Below, one piece after another: positions 1 to 8,973 of a stretch of DNA of 38,184 nt (the stretch's first letter is position 1; the number at the start of each line of letters is the position of its first letter). This stretch comes from JAHWKS01 sp964458385. GTDB taxonomy: Bacteria > Planctomycetota > Planctomycetia > Pirellulales > Pirellulaceae. The stretch spans positions 1 to 38,184 of the forward strand of contig CAYWIS010000032.1 in NCBI GenBank assembly GCA_964458385.1, in the 5' to 3' direction. The translations under genes were made by a program, and so were the position numbers. The notes under the pieces are model-generated. The model made no database searches. It saw nothing but the letters and a program-made list of their open reading frames with translations, and was not told the DNA's origin.

Positions 1-1562
1 AGACTTTCGGCGTTGGGAAACTGCGCCATTGCCTCCTTAAGATCCAAAAAGGATTGAGGGAAAAACCCCGAGTAGCCGTTCACCATCCGGCGCTCGTGGA
101 ATGTGCCCCAGTACATCCAGAGTGTGGTTGCCTCGTATGCTTCGGCGGTTATGCCTGTAGGGAAGGGAACGCAGGCCACTACACTTTCGGGCTCGGTGGA
201 GTACTTCAGGTAGCTGAGCCATTCGCGGTTCCACCGGGCCGGCGCCAGTTGGAACAGCTCTTGCCGCGGCGGCCAGAGTTCAGCCAGGGCGCCGGCCGCT
301 AAGAGCGTGGCCATGGCCGCGACCGTTACGGTCGCCGCCTTGCGTTTGAGAGAGGGCCAACGCAAGGGGCCAACGTGTCCCAAGGTTTGCAACCCCGCCG
401 CCGCCAGTAGCGCGATGGCCAGCTGCGCGAACACGGCGAAGCGGAACACGTTGCGGGCGGTATCGAGGCCGGGAACCCACTCCATAAGCTGCTCGTACGG
501 CGCCCAGCTTCCCAGCCGCAAATTGGGCCCCAGCGAGAGCAGAAATCCTGTCAGCAACAGAAGCACACAGAAGACGGTCCACCGCCTTAAACGCCGTCGC
601 CAAAGGCCCGCAGCGATGCCAACCGCCGCCAGCCCGTACTTGATCCATCCAGGCAGAAGATGGATATGCACCCGGTCATACTCCGCCAACGGCGCCAAGC
701 CGCACCAGGGCTGCCATGGCGGAACGGCGTAGTCCTTGGCTTGCGCCGAAAGCTGCACTAGCAGCGACATCGGACGCTTCATGGGGTACACCCGGCCGAC
801 GCGCAACTGCGCCTGGACGAGCGGAGCGATCAAGCCCGCTGCAAGTACAGCGCCCAGCGCCAGCCAACCCCACGTGCGCGGCTGTAGCAGACGCCGACCC
901 AACAGCCACAATCCCGGCAGTGGCAAGGCAACGGCCAGGAACAGCCCATAATAGCTGCAAAGATAATAGGTCAGTGCAAAGGCCAACCCCACCAGCGCGC
1001 CGCGCCCGAGGGTAGGCCGAATCGAGAAGACGAAAAGTTGGCGGATCGTTAGCAAGATTCCGAACAATGGCACAAGTTGCAGCACGCCAAGTTCGTTGAA
1101 TACAAACGGCAGAACTTCGACCAGCGCCCCGCCGGCCAGCGCTGGCCACGGTCGCAGCCGCACACGACGCAAGAGGTGAAAAGCACAAAAACCATTGAGC
1201 GTTAGCGAGAGCAGCAGAAGGGTGTTGTAGAGTAGCGCCCGGCTACCTGTAACCGCCAGCAGAGGCAGCCCCAGCGCCGTCAGCGGCAGCGGTTCGGAAA
1301 GCGCAAAGGTATCGGGCGCCGGGTGGAAGATGGGCGCCTGCCAATAGTCGGCGTAGCCGTGTTTTAGGCGATTGCAGTTCCACCAGATTGACCAGGTGAC
1401 GAAGAGCGGCACCGTGGCCACCGGCTCCATGCCCAGGGGCAGCGAGTCGTGCATGTGCTTGGGCAACGGCCATGTGGCGACAAGGGCCAAACCGAGATAA
1501 ACCGCCAGCGGTGCGACACGCAGGGACCACGTTTTCCACCGATCGACCGGAATGCGGTCCAT
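1..1562 (-). CDS. Polytopic membrane protein, putative GT-C-type glycosyltransferase (C-terminus beyond window)
   Basis: An open frame of 520 codons runs from ATG 1562 to the window edge without a stop, so the C-terminus is missing. The start is supported by a frame-matched TAA a few codons upstream and a GCGAGG ribosome-binding-like stretch. The protein has about ten hydrophobic segments separated by short Arg/Trp-rich loops (for example YYLCSYYGLFLAVALPLPG). Its first extracytoplasmic loop has the layout D-S-L ... W-S-I-W-W-N ... H-G-Y-A-D-Y-W ... F-H-P, then F-A-L-S-E-P-L-P-L. This layout is typical of bacterial GT-C-like membrane proteins that move sugars from polyprenyl-phosphate donors on the periplasmic side. 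The acceptor and donor cannot be read from the sequence. It has no same-strand partner upstream. It could also be a YfhO-like or uncharacterised membrane protein; the membrane topology is much surer than the enzymatic role. Confidence 0.72.
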   Translation of the reverse strand, partial: MDRIPVDRWKTWSLRVAPLAVYLGLALVATWPLPKHMHDSLPLGMEPVATVPLFVTWSIWWNCNRLKHGYADYWQAPIFHPAPDTFALSEPLPLTALGLPLLAVTGSRALLYNTLLLLSLTLNGFCAFHLLRRVRLRPWPALAGGALVEVLPFVFNELGVLQLVPLFGILLTIRQLFVFSIRPTLGRGALVGLAFALTYYLCSYYGLFLAVALPLPGLWLLGRRLLQPRTWGWLALGAVLAAGLIAPLVQAQLRVGRVYPMKRPMSLLVQLSAQAKDYAVPPWQPWCGLAPLAEYDRVHIHLLPGWIKYGLAAVGIAAGLWRRRLRRWTVFCVLLLLTGFLLSLGPNLRLGSWAPYEQLMEWVPGLDTARNVFRFAVFAQLAIALLAAAGLQTLGHVGPLRWPSLKRKAATVTVAAMATLLAAGALAELWPPRQELFQLAPARWNREWLSYLKYSTEPESVVACVPFPTGITAEAYEATTLWMYWGTFHERRMVNGYSGFFPQSFLDLKEAMAQFPNAES

Positions 1563-1994
1563 CCACAACCTCGCTTATGTTCCCCTCTGGAACCTGAAAG
1601 ATGACCCGGCGCGGCCACGCCGCCCTGGCGACAGGGTAGCGGCGTCAACCATACTCAGCGCCACCCGCCGACGCAACCCGCAAGCAAAGAAGTCGATAAC
1701 GCTCGCCAAGTTCTTCACCGATGGTTTTCCGTCCACCGCTGCATGGGCCAAGGCGCGGCGCCGAGCGAGTTTCATCACAAAGCCGCCTTTGATTTCCGTA
1801 ACGAAAATTGCAATCGCTTCCTGCAACGTACTTGCGATCGCGTGAGGAAGAAAAGCGGGGATGCAGCAGGCTGGCGTTGAGGGCGCCTAGCGCAAAAGGG
1901 AGGTCAACGGCCTTGGGCTCCGGACCGGCCGAGGTTGTTTTATTGGTAATGCGGCGTCCTTGACGGTTGTTCGGCGGCGCGGTATCTCGGTAGC
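1563..1994. other. Intergenic region between divergent genes
   Basis: This 432-base stretch separates the minus-strand membrane protein from trmL on the plus strand. Short open frames exist on both strands, including one on the minus strand ending at 1575, but none has a convincing ribosome-binding site or a recognisable protein. The only signal I would mark is the promoter-like pair directly before trmL. Confidence 0.5.
1960..1988 (+). promoter_or_regulatory. Candidate sigma-70 promoter of trmL, possibly leaderless
   Basis: TTGACG (1960-1965) and TATCTC (1983-1988) are separated by 17 bases. The -35 box matches the consensus at five of six positions; the -10 box matches only at its first three. 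If used, transcription would start about at the GTG of trmL (1995), which has no clear Shine-Dalgarno sequence, so the message could be leaderless. Confidence 0.3.
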
Positions 1995-2465
1995 GTGAAA
2001 TACGAACCGCTTTTTCATGTTGTCCTGCATCAGCCGCAGATTCCCCCGAACACCGGTAACGTCGGCCGAACCTGCGTGGCCGTTGGCGCCAAAATGTGGC
2101 TGGTGCGTCCGTTAGGATTCCAGGTGGACGATCAGCAAGTGCGCCGCGCGGGGCTGGACTATTGGCCGTACCTGGAATGGGAGATTGTCGACGATTGGCC
2201 TACGCTGGTGGCCCGGCTTCCCCAGCGGCGCTTCTGGTATCTCTCCAAGCGGGCCGAACGTGTGTATACCACGGCCAGGTTCGCTCGTGGCGATGTGTTC
2301 GTTTTCGGCAGCGAAACGCAGGGCCTGCCACGCGAGTTCGTGGAGGCGCATCCCGACGCGGCCCTGCGGATTCCCTGTCGGCCCCAGGTCCGCAGCTTGA
2401 ACCTGGCAAGCGCCGCGGCCGCCGTTATTTACGAAGCCGTGCGACAAGTGGGTGTTGAGTTTTAA
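1995..2465 (+). CDS. trmL: tRNA (cytidine(34)-2'-O)-methyltransferase TrmL
   Basis: This 156-residue protein is a minimal SPOUT (trefoil-knot) methyltransferase. The family 2'-O-methylates the wobble C34 or cmnm5U34 of tRNA-Leu using SAM, in the cytoplasm. Visible family motifs are IPPNTGNVGRTC near residue 16, FGSETQGLP around residue 105, and the knot region IPCRPQVRSLNLASAAA near the C-terminus, which binds SAM. Length and order match TrmL, which lacks the extra RNA-binding domains of TrmH and RlmB. The GTG start is supported by the position of the first beta strand and by the absence of a better start before the NTGN motif. It may form a loose same-strand run with the downstream dehydrogenase, although 222 bases separate them. 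Confidence 0.93.
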   Translation: MKYEPLFHVVLHQPQIPPNTGNVGRTCVAVGAKMWLVRPLGFQVDDQQVRRAGLDYWPYLEWEIVDDWPTLVARLPQRRFWYLSKRAERVYTTARFARGDVFVFGSETQGLPREFVEAHPDAALRIPCRPQVRSLNLASAAAAVIYEAVRQVGVEF

Positions 2466-2687
2466 CCTGCCCTCCGATCCAGCCTTCCCTCGACCCAGGC
2501 GACAAGCGTGTGTTTGCGCATTTCTTGTTTACCGCGAGACAGTTGTTGCCTGCTGCCGCGGGCTCCTTGTGGAAACGTCAGGCCACGGGCGCAATGGGGA
2601 TTGGCTCGGTAATCCAACTCAGAAGATACGAAGTTTGTTGCCTTTTCGCAGTCCCTTGCGATCGAACCCTTCACGGGGTGAACCGCC

Positions 2688-3776
2688 ATGCCTTTGATTC
2701 CCGCAAAACAACTGGAGCAACTTGCCAATAGCCTCTTGCGCGCCGGGGGAGCGCTAGCCGAAGAGGCGGACCTTGTTGCGTCGAGTCTGGTGGGCGCCAA
2801 TTTGCGGGGATACGACTCGCATGGCGTGATGCGGATTCCGTTCTATGTTGAGATGATCGCTCAGGGCGAAACCGTTCCCGGGGCGCCGCTGACCGTGATG
2901 AACGAAAGCGATGTCATCCTGGCCGCCGACGCGCACTGGGGCTTTGGCATGGTGCAAGCCCGCCGACTGATGGAGCGGCTGATCGAGAAAACTCGGCGCA
3001 GCGGCGTTGGGGTGGGCACACTGATTCACGCCAGTCATGTCGGCCGCATTGGCGAATACTGCGAGATGGCCGCCGAAGCGGGGTTCGTGTCGATTGTCAT
3101 GGCCAACACCCACGGCGCCGCCCGCCGTGTAGCGCCGCCGGGCGGCAAAGCGCCCCGCTTGGGCACAAACCCCATTGCCTTGGGTGCGCCGTACGCCGAT
3201 ACGCCGTTGATTTTGGATTTCAGCACCAGCGCAACCGCCGAGGGCAAAGTGCGCGTGCATAAGATTGCCGGGAAGTTGTGCCCCGAAGGCTGGTTGATCG
3301 ATAGCGAAGGGCGCCCCACTTGCGACCCCAACGCACTCTACGCCGACCCGCCCGGCTCCATTTTGCCGATGGGCGGCGCGCAGGCGTACAAGGGGTTTGG
3401 CCTGGCGCTGATGATCGACATTTTCTCGGGCGCTCTCTCGGGTGGCTTATGCGCCCGAGAGAAGCCAATCACGCCGAAAGGAAACTGCGCGTTCCTGATG
3501 ACGCTCGACCCCGAGCGGTTTGGCGGCGCCGAACACTTCCGGCAGGAAGTAGCCAATCTCTGCGAGTTTGTCCGCGGCTGCCCGCGAGTGGAGGGAGTGG
3601 ACGAGATCCTTCTTCCTGGCGATCCCGAACGCCGCACGATGAATCAGCGCATGCGCGATGGCATTCCGCTGGATGACGGCAACTGGGCCGAGCTCGTCAA
3701 GCTCGCGGAGCGTTTGGGCGTACCCGTTCCCGCCGTGCCGTCCCCGGCGAGCGCCTCAGCCGCTGGCGCACAGTAA
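2688..3776 (+). CDS. Malate/L-lactate/ureidoglycolate dehydrogenase family (Ldh_2) oxidoreductase
   Basis: This 362-residue protein belongs to the Ldh_2 family of NAD(P)H-dependent 2-hydroxyacid dehydrogenases, a fold distinct from classical malate dehydrogenase. The catalytic motif S-H-G-V-x-R lies near residue 45 (RGYDSHGVMRIPFYVEM). The stretch H-A-S-H-V-G-R-I-G-E-Y near residue 110 and the glycine-rich R-L-G-T-N-P-I-A-L-G near residue 157 form the cofactor pocket. Length is normal for the family (about 330-360). A Pro/Ala-rich tail ends the protein. The family acts on malate, lactate, ureidoglycolate, sulfolactate and related acids, and the sequence alone does not tell which. No pathway partner lies next to it. 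The ATG at 2688 is preceded by a weak GGGGTG. Confidence 0.88.
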   Translation: MPLIPAKQLEQLANSLLRAGGALAEEADLVASSLVGANLRGYDSHGVMRIPFYVEMIAQGETVPGAPLTVMNESDVILAADAHWGFGMVQARRLMERLIEKTRRSGVGVGTLIHASHVGRIGEYCEMAAEAGFVSIVMANTHGAARRVAPPGGKAPRLGTNPIALGAPYADTPLILDFSTSATAEGKVRVHKIAGKLCPEGWLIDSEGRPTCDPNALYADPPGSILPMGGAQAYKGFGLALMIDIFSGALSGGLCAREKPITPKGNCAFLMTLDPERFGGAEHFRQEVANLCEFVRGCPRVEGVDEILLPGDPERRTMNQRMRDGIPLDDGNWAELVKLAERLGVPVPAVPSPASASAAGAQ

Positions 3777-3916
3777 AACGGCCGCACCGGCCCGCCAACA
3801 CTCCGACGGTTCGTAGGGATTTCTTCCGCCCTGGCGATTGCAGGCGGCGCGAGAACCGCGCAAGATACGGTTCGCGCGGTGCGTTCTTGTCCTTCGATCC
3901 GTCAGGAGGTTCGCTC

Positions 3917-6220
3917 ATGCCGGGTATGCAACGATTGATCGGTTTTGGCTGCGCGGTCTGGCTCGGCTGCTGCGTTTCGCTGACGATGGCCGATGAATTG
4001 CCGCTTGTGAGCGGCGTGGCGGCCCAACCGCTCAAGGCGCAAGCACGGCGCGTAGCGCTGGCGCTGGAGTCCGTGGGCGAACCGCTCTCGGCTGAACGTC
4101 AGGCCGCTTTACAAAAAGCGCTGGACGAGATGGACGACGCCCGCGCGGTCGAGGCCATTCAAAAAGTGTTCGACCCGCTATGCATTGCTGGAGTTCATGT
4201 AAACCCTGAAAGCCGCGTTAAAGCGCAGCCGGGCGCCGCCAAGAAGGAGCTCGTCCAACACGGCTGGCGTGTGTTTTTGGTCAAAGTGAATAACGAGGCC
4301 GGCGTGACTGCGCCTTTGGGCGTTTCCAGCCCCAATGCGGCGCCGTTGTTCTCTCGCTCCACGGGTAGCCCTGAGCCCAAACCTGTCGTTTCTCCGGCCG
4401 ATGTCCAGCAACGTTGGCTGGAAATCGATGTGTTGCAGCGGCAACCGCTCAATCCCAACCTATCGGGATTGGAATTGGAATATCGGGTGATTTCACTCTA
4501 TAGCCGCGACCAGGGCAAACGCGAGGCGACGCTGACCTTTGATGTAGGGCAGGGCACTCAGGATTTGGGCTTCCGCAGCGAAACGCCCATCTTGTTTGAA
4601 TGCCTGCCGGCGGTTGAAGTAACGCTCGAGGTTATCGACCACGATGGTCAACCAACGACCGCGTGGTTTGTGCTGCGCGATAAGAACGGCCGCGCCTATC
4701 CGGCCCGAAGTCGTCGCTTGGAGCCCGATTTCTTCTTTCACGATCAGGTGTACCGCCACCACGGCGAGAGCGTGTTATTGCCGCCGGGCGAATACGAAGT
4801 GACCTACAGCCGTGGGCCAGAGTACCACATTCTGAAGACCGTGATTCACGTGCCCGACGCCAAGAAGCATCGCGAGTCGTTCCGGCTGCAACGCTGGATC
4901 AAGCTGGCCGATTTGGGGTGGTACTCGGGCGATCATCACGTGCACGCCGCCGGATGCGCCCACTACGAGTCGCCAACGCAGGGCGTTACGCCCGAAGCCA
5001 TGATGCGCCACATCTTGGGCGAAGACTTAAATGTGGGCTGTGTCCTGTCGTGGGGGCCGTGCTGGTATCACCAGAAGCAATACTTTGAAGGCGATGTGCA
5101 TCAGCTTTCAACCAAGAACTACCTGATGCGCTACGACGTGGAGGTTTCGGGGTTCCCCTCGTCGCATTGCGGCCATTTGTGCTTATTGCGATTGAAAGAT
5201 GACGACTACCCTGGAACCGAGCGCATCGACCAGTGGCCCTCATGGAACTTGCCCGTATTGAAGTGGGGCAAGGAGCAGGGGGGCGTGGTGGGATACTCCC
5301 ACAGCGGCTGGGGTTTGAAACTGCCCACTGACGATCTGCCCAATTACAACATGCCGCCGTTTGACGGCATTGGCGCCAACGAGTACGTGGTCGATGTGGT
5401 CCACGATGTGTGCGATTTTATCTCGGCTGTGGATACGCCCTCGGTGTGGGAATTGAACGTTTGGTATCACACGCTGAATTGCGGCTATACCTGCCGCATT
5501 AGTGGCGAAACGGACTTCCCCTGCATCTATGGCGAACGCGTGGGCCTGGGACGCGTGTATGTGAAGCTCGGGCCCGACCAGCCCTTGACCTACGACGCTT
5601 GGGCTCTCGGTTTGCGCGATGGGCGAAGTTATTGCAGCGACGGTTTGAGCCATCTGGTCGACTTCCGCGTGAACGACCTGGAAGTAGGCCAACAGGGCGC
5701 CGAGGGGAAGGCCAGTGTGTTGAATGTACCCGGCGGTCAGAAACTGCACATTTCCGCTCGCGTGGCGGCGCTACTAGAGGAAACGCCGAACGAGGACATT
5801 CGCCGCCGGCCGCTCGATGAGAAACCGTATTGGCACGTGGAGCGGGCGCGGATTGGCGACACGCGCCAAGTTCCCGTTGAGCTGATCGTCAACGGTTATC
5901 CTCTGGCGCGGAAGGAGATTCTAGCCGATGGCTCGCTGCAAGAAGTGCAGTTTGAGTACACGCCTGATCGTTCAAGCTGGGTGGCTCTGCGAATCTTCCC
6001 CAGTTCCCACACCAACCCCATTTTTGTGCAGGTGGACGGTAAGCCCATTCGCGCCAGTCGCCGCAGCGCCGAATGGTGCGCCCAGGCGGTCGACGTATGC
6101 TGGAACGCCAAACGCAACCAGATTCGCGAAAGCGAACGGGCCGAAGCCAAGGCTGCGTACGACCACGCAAAGGCAACCTACCTTCGAATTGCGGAAGAAG
6201 CCTTCGACGATCGAAAGTAG
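3917..6220 (+). CDS. Exported CehA/McbA-like metallohydrolase domain protein
   Basis: The ATG at 3917 is chosen over an upstream TTG (3887) because AGGAGG (3904-3909) sits seven bases before it. The 767-residue product starts with a signal peptide (hydrophobic core IGFGCAVWLGCCVSL, likely cut after TMA). A beta-rich N-terminal half (to about residue 320) is followed by a PHP/CehA-McbA-like hydrolase domain. This opens with W-Y-S-G-D-H-H-V-H-A and contains further candidate metal ligands (G-Y-S-H-S-G-W and the cluster N-C-G-Y-T-C near residue 520). The final 150 residues form a beta domain and a charged helix. CehA/McbA enzymes include carbaryl hydrolases, but most exported planctomycete members have unknown substrates, so I claim only a metal-dependent hydrolase fold. 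The M20 peptidase follows 44 bases downstream and is probably co-transcribed. Confidence 0.78.
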   Translation: MPGMQRLIGFGCAVWLGCCVSLTMADELPLVSGVAAQPLKAQARRVALALESVGEPLSAERQAALQKALDEMDDARAVEAIQKVFDPLCIAGVHVNPESRVKAQPGAAKKELVQHGWRVFLVKVNNEAGVTAPLGVSSPNAAPLFSRSTGSPEPKPVVSPADVQQRWLEIDVLQRQPLNPNLSGLELEYRVISLYSRDQGKREATLTFDVGQGTQDLGFRSETPILFECLPAVEVTLEVIDHDGQPTTAWFVLRDKNGRAYPARSRRLEPDFFFHDQVYRHHGESVLLPPGEYEVTYSRGPEYHILKTVIHVPDAKKHRESFRLQRWIKLADLGWYSGDHHVHAAGCAHYESPTQGVTPEAMMRHILGEDLNVGCVLSWGPCWYHQKQYFEGDVHQLSTKNYLMRYDVEVSGFPSSHCGHLCLLRLKDDDYPGTERIDQWPSWNLPVLKWGKEQGGVVGYSHSGWGLKLPTDDLPNYNMPPFDGIGANEYVVDVVHDVCDFISAVDTPSVWELNVWYHTLNCGYTCRISGETDFPCIYGERVGLGRVYVKLGPDQPLTYDAWALGLRDGRSYCSDGLSHLVDFRVNDLEVGQQGAEGKASVLNVPGGQKLHISARVAALLEETPNEDIRRRPLDEKPYWHVERARIGDTRQVPVELIVNGYPLARKEILADGSLQEVQFEYTPDRSSWVALRIFPSSHTNPIFVQVDGKPIRASRRSAEWCAQAVDVCWNAKRNQIRESERAEAKAAYDHAKATYLRIAEEAFDDRK

Positions 6221-6264
6221 GCCAAGGGCGATTGATTTTCCTTTGTCTTCCTCCCACGATTTTT

Positions 6265-7446
6265 ATGTTACTTGATGTTGTCGAAACGCTACGCGAACTC
6301 GTCCAAATTCCCAGCGTTAATCCCATGGGGCGGCCGGTCTCAGGGCCGATTTACCTGGAAGAACGCTTGACCGATTATCTTCAAGGCTTGTTTCAGCGCC
6401 TCAACGTGCCTTGGGAGCGAACGACGGTTGAGCCACAACGTGCGAATATCCTGGCGCGGATCGACGGCCGCACGTCTCCCGAAGCGGGCGGCAAACTGCT
6501 GATCTTCGAGGCGCATCAGGACACGGTGCCCGTCGACGGAATGACAATCGATCCCTTCGCCGCCGAAGTGCGCGACGGCCGGTTATACGGCCGAGGCGCT
6601 TGCGACATCAAAGGGGGCATGGCGGCGATGCTTACCGCCTTTGCACGCCTGGCCGAACGACGCGGCGAGCTGAACGCTACGGTTGTTATGGCCTGTACGG
6701 TGAACGAGGAGTTGGGCTACACCGGCGCCAAGTTGTTGGCTCGCCAGTGGAGCGAGGGCGGTTCGCAGCTTGTGCCCCGCGCGCCCGATGCGATCGTAGT
6801 GGCCGAACCAACGCTCTTGAATGTGGTTGTGGCTCATAAGGGGCTTGTCCGTTGGCGGTGCCGTACGCGAGGCCGAGCCGCGCACAGTTCGCAGCCCCAG
6901 CTTGGAGAGAATGCCATCTTCAAAATGGCGCAGGTGCTGATGGCGTTAGAGGAATATCAAAAGGAGGTTGCGCCCACTCGCGGCGAGCATCCACTGTTGG
7001 GCCGGCCATCGCTAAGTGTGGGCACGATTGCCGGCGGGGTGAGTGTGAACACCGTGCCCGACGCGTGCGTGATTGAGATTGACCGCCGCATGCTGCCGAG
7101 CGAAAACCCCGACGAAGTCTATCGGCATGTGGTCGAGTTCGTTGCACAGCGAACCGACGTTGCTTTCCACGACCCGCCTGCCTTGGTCGCCCCCGGGCTG
7201 TCGAACGATAACAACGAACCGCTAGCCGATCGGTTGGTGGAAGTTGCGCGGCGTCTGGGGAACGCCAGCGAAAAGATCGGTGTGCACTATGGCACGGATG
7301 CGGCGGCCTACGGGCCAGCGGGCGTTCCCACGGTAGTCTTTGGCCCTGGCGATATTGCACAGGCCCACACCGACGACGAGTGGATCGAACTCGACCAACT
7401 CCACCGCGCCGTGGACATCTTGTACGAGTTCGCCCGCGTTTTCTAA
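6265..7446 (+). CDS. M20 family metallopeptidase/deacylase (ArgE/DapE/ACY1 type)
   Basis: This 393-residue cytoplasmic enzyme of the M20 dizinc family hydrolyses amide bonds of N-acyl amino acids or small peptides. Visible ligand motifs are H-Q-D-T-V-P near residue 90, G-R-G-A-C-D-I-K-G-G near 115 (bridging Asp), the catalytic pair in V-N-E-E-L-G-Y near 150, and the C-terminal A-H-T-D-D-E-W His ligand near 370. The central part holds the usual dimerisation lid (from about residue 195, with the SVGTIAGGVSVNTVP motif). The frame stays open upstream to 6073, but that part overlaps the preceding gene, and the family N-terminus begins at ATG 6265 (MLLDVVETLRELVQIPSVNP). Candidate activities include acetylornithine deacetylase, succinyl-diaminopimelate desuccinylase and a general aminoacylase; context does not decide. 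Confidence 0.9.
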   Translation: MLLDVVETLRELVQIPSVNPMGRPVSGPIYLEERLTDYLQGLFQRLNVPWERTTVEPQRANILARIDGRTSPEAGGKLLIFEAHQDTVPVDGMTIDPFAAEVRDGRLYGRGACDIKGGMAAMLTAFARLAERRGELNATVVMACTVNEELGYTGAKLLARQWSEGGSQLVPRAPDAIVVAEPTLLNVVVAHKGLVRWRCRTRGRAAHSSQPQLGENAIFKMAQVLMALEEYQKEVAPTRGEHPLLGRPSLSVGTIAGGVSVNTVPDACVIEIDRRMLPSENPDEVYRHVVEFVAQRTDVAFHDPPALVAPGLSNDNNEPLADRLVEVARRLGNASEKIGVHYGTDAAAYGPAGVPTVVFGPGDIAQAHTDDEWIELDQLHRAVDILYEFARVF

Positions 7447-7562
7447 GTCGTTGGAATTCCGTTCGTCTCGGGCGGATTGGCAGCCACACAGCGGCGCAGC
7501 ATGGGACTGCGCTGGGGGGCGATAGAGAAGCTGCCCGGCCGCGGGACTTATAGGTAGGTGGG

Positions 7563-8027
7563 TTACTCGTCTTTCTTCTCTCGCAACATGGGCTGAAGTT
7601 CGTCGACAAAGTCGCGAACGTCTTTGAACTCGCGATACACGCTGGCGAAGCGGACAAAAGCCACCTGGTCCACATCGCCTAGACGTTCCATCACGAGTTC
7701 GCCGATGTGGCGGCTAGGAACTTCGGCTTCGAAGTTCGCATAGATTTCGGCCTCGACGGCGGCGGCTAAGGCTTCAATCTGTTCATCGCTGACAGGGCGC
7801 TTCCAACAGGCCTTGCGCAGGCCCTGGCGGATCTTGTCGAGGTTGAAAGGCTCGCGCACGCCGTTCTTTTTGACCACCTTTAGCTCCATTTCCTCCAGGC
7901 GCTCGTAGGTGGTGTAGCGCCGCCCGCAGCGGTTGCATTGGCGACGGCGGCGAATGAGGTAACCGTCCTGGCCGGCGCGGGAGTCAATTACTCGGTCGTT
8001 GTCGGCGCCACAAAAGGGGCAGCGCAT
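7563..8027 (-). CDS. nrdR: Transcriptional repressor NrdR
   Basis: This 154-residue regulator of ribonucleotide reductase genes senses ATP/dATP through its ATP-cone and binds NrdR boxes. The N-terminus starts with M-R-C-P-F-C-G, and the second Cys pair lies in QCNRCGRRYTTYER, giving the family zinc ribbon. The ATP-cone covers about residues 49-139 (V-V-K-K-N-G-V-R-E-P-F). Length is standard. TAAGGA lies eight to ten bases before the ATG. Reductase genes are not in this window. It is convergent with the M20 peptidase and divergent from the PH-domain gene. Confidence 0.97.
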   Translation of the reverse strand: MRCPFCGADNDRVIDSRAGQDGYLIRRRRQCNRCGRRYTTYERLEEMELKVVKKNGVREPFNLDKIRQGLRKACWKRPVSDEQIEALAAAVEAEIYANFEAEVPSRHIGELVMERLGDVDQVAFVRFASVYREFKDVRDFVDELQPMLREKKDE

Positions 8028-8071
8028 AGCGACGTCCTTAAAAAGAAAAGCTTAATGGCGGGGCGTTTCCA

Positions 8072-8100
8072 ATCCTAGCGCTTTCTAAACGAATAGACAA
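8072..8100 (-). promoter_or_regulatory. Candidate promoter of nrdR
   Basis: Read on the minus strand, TTGTCT (8100-8095) and TAGGAT (8077-8072) are spaced by exactly 17 bases. They lie about 45 bases upstream of the nrdR start. Both boxes keep the most conserved positions of the sigma-70 consensus. Confidence 0.38.
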
Positions 8101-8233
8101 TACACTCAGAACGCGGTGCGGCAAGCGGATACAACCATGGCTTTGTTGAAGTCCGCGCAGAAGCGTGGATAGCAACGGTCGCCGCCGCGTTGGCGGGTTG
8201 GATGCCTCGTTTCTCCCACCAGGTAATATCACC

Positions 8234-8878
8234 ATGCAATGCCCCCGCTGTAACTCCCTGGTTGATCCTCAGGCCAAGTTTTGCCCCGAATGCGGCGCAT
8301 CAATGGCCGACGGCGAGGCGACAACCGCTGCCGCCTTACGCAACGCCGCCGATTCCAAGCAGCGGGGTATCGAAGACGAACGCAATTTATGGCAAGGAGG
8401 ATACTCGCCTAAGGCCATGGTGGGCGTCTGGCTATTGCTGGCGGCGGTCAGTGTGGCGGCGATTGGGACTACTGTGCTTCTTGTGGGCTCCAGCACGCTG
8501 GGGGTGGGACTGCCGGTGGCGCTTCCTGTGGTGCTGGCGGCGTTGGGGTTGATGTGGTTGATAGGCTTTGCGGTGCTGCTTTATCGCCGGGCGAGCGTCC
8601 ATTATGAGCTAACAAGCCAGCGGCTGATTCATCGTCATGGCATTTTGAGCCGTACGACCGACCGGATTGAGCTGATCGACGTCGACGATATTCAGTACAC
8701 CCAAGGGTTGGTCGAACGGATGTTGGGGGTGGGAGCCATCGTGATTAAGTCGAGCGATTTGTCTCACCCGGAACTGCGGCTTCAAGGAATTGACAACGTC
8801 CAAACCGTGGCCGACATCCTGGATGACGCCCGCCGCCAGGAACGTCGCCGCCGCGGGCTGCATATCGAAACGATCTAG
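8234..8878 (+). CDS. Zinc-ribbon and bacterial PH-domain membrane protein
   Basis: The likely start is ATG 8234, because the zinc ribbon begins at once: M-Q-C-P-R-C with the second pair at C-P-E-C (Cys 3, 6, 17, 20). An upstream GTG frame (8165) adds 23 residues with no family feature. The 214-residue protein then has a polar linker, two transmembrane segments around residues 60-117 (GVWLLLAAVSVAAIG; PVVLAALGLMWLIGFAVLL) and a C-terminal bPH_2 (DUF304/YdbS-like) domain. That domain contains Y-E-L-T-S-Q-R-L, I-E-L-I-D-V-D-D-I and a conserved G-V-G-x-I-x-I segment. Proteins of this layout are envelope-associated and of unknown molecular role. It is convergent with rpoN, and a strong hairpin lies between the two. 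Confidence 0.82.
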   Translation: MQCPRCNSLVDPQAKFCPECGASMADGEATTAAALRNAADSKQRGIEDERNLWQGGYSPKAMVGVWLLLAAVSVAAIGTTVLLVGSSTLGVGLPVALPVVLAALGLMWLIGFAVLLYRRASVHYELTSQRLIHRHGILSRTTDRIELIDVDDIQYTQGLVERMLGVGAIVIKSSDLSHPELRLQGIDNVQTVADILDDARRQERRRRGLHIETI

Positions 8879-8925
8879 CGTTTGCCGGCGCGGATGAAAC
8901 GGCTTGGTCCTTTATGGGCCAAGCG

Positions 8926-8953
8926 GCAGGGCCGAAAGACTCCTCGGCCCTGC
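8926..8953. terminator. Bidirectional hairpin terminator between the PH-domain gene and rpoN
   Basis: GCAGGGCCGA (8926-8935) and TCGGCCCTGC (8944-8953) pair perfectly over ten bases around an eight-base loop. A second, shorter stem-loop (GCTTGG / CCAAGC, from 8902) lies beside it. There is no long U-run on either side, so termination strength is uncertain. The position between two convergent genes supports the role. Confidence 0.55.
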
Positions 8954-8973
8954 TCCGGTTTCTTGCGGGTTGT

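Noticed and set aside
1065..1080. TGGCAC...TTGCA resembling a sigma-54 -24/-12 promoter
   Set aside because: The spacer is three bases instead of five and the site lies inside a coding region.
1575..1826. Possible 83-codon minus-strand gene before the GT-C-like gene
   Set aside because: The first half looks faintly protein-like, but there is no convincing ribosome-binding site, the C-terminal half is Arg/Gly-rich noise, and no family is recognised.
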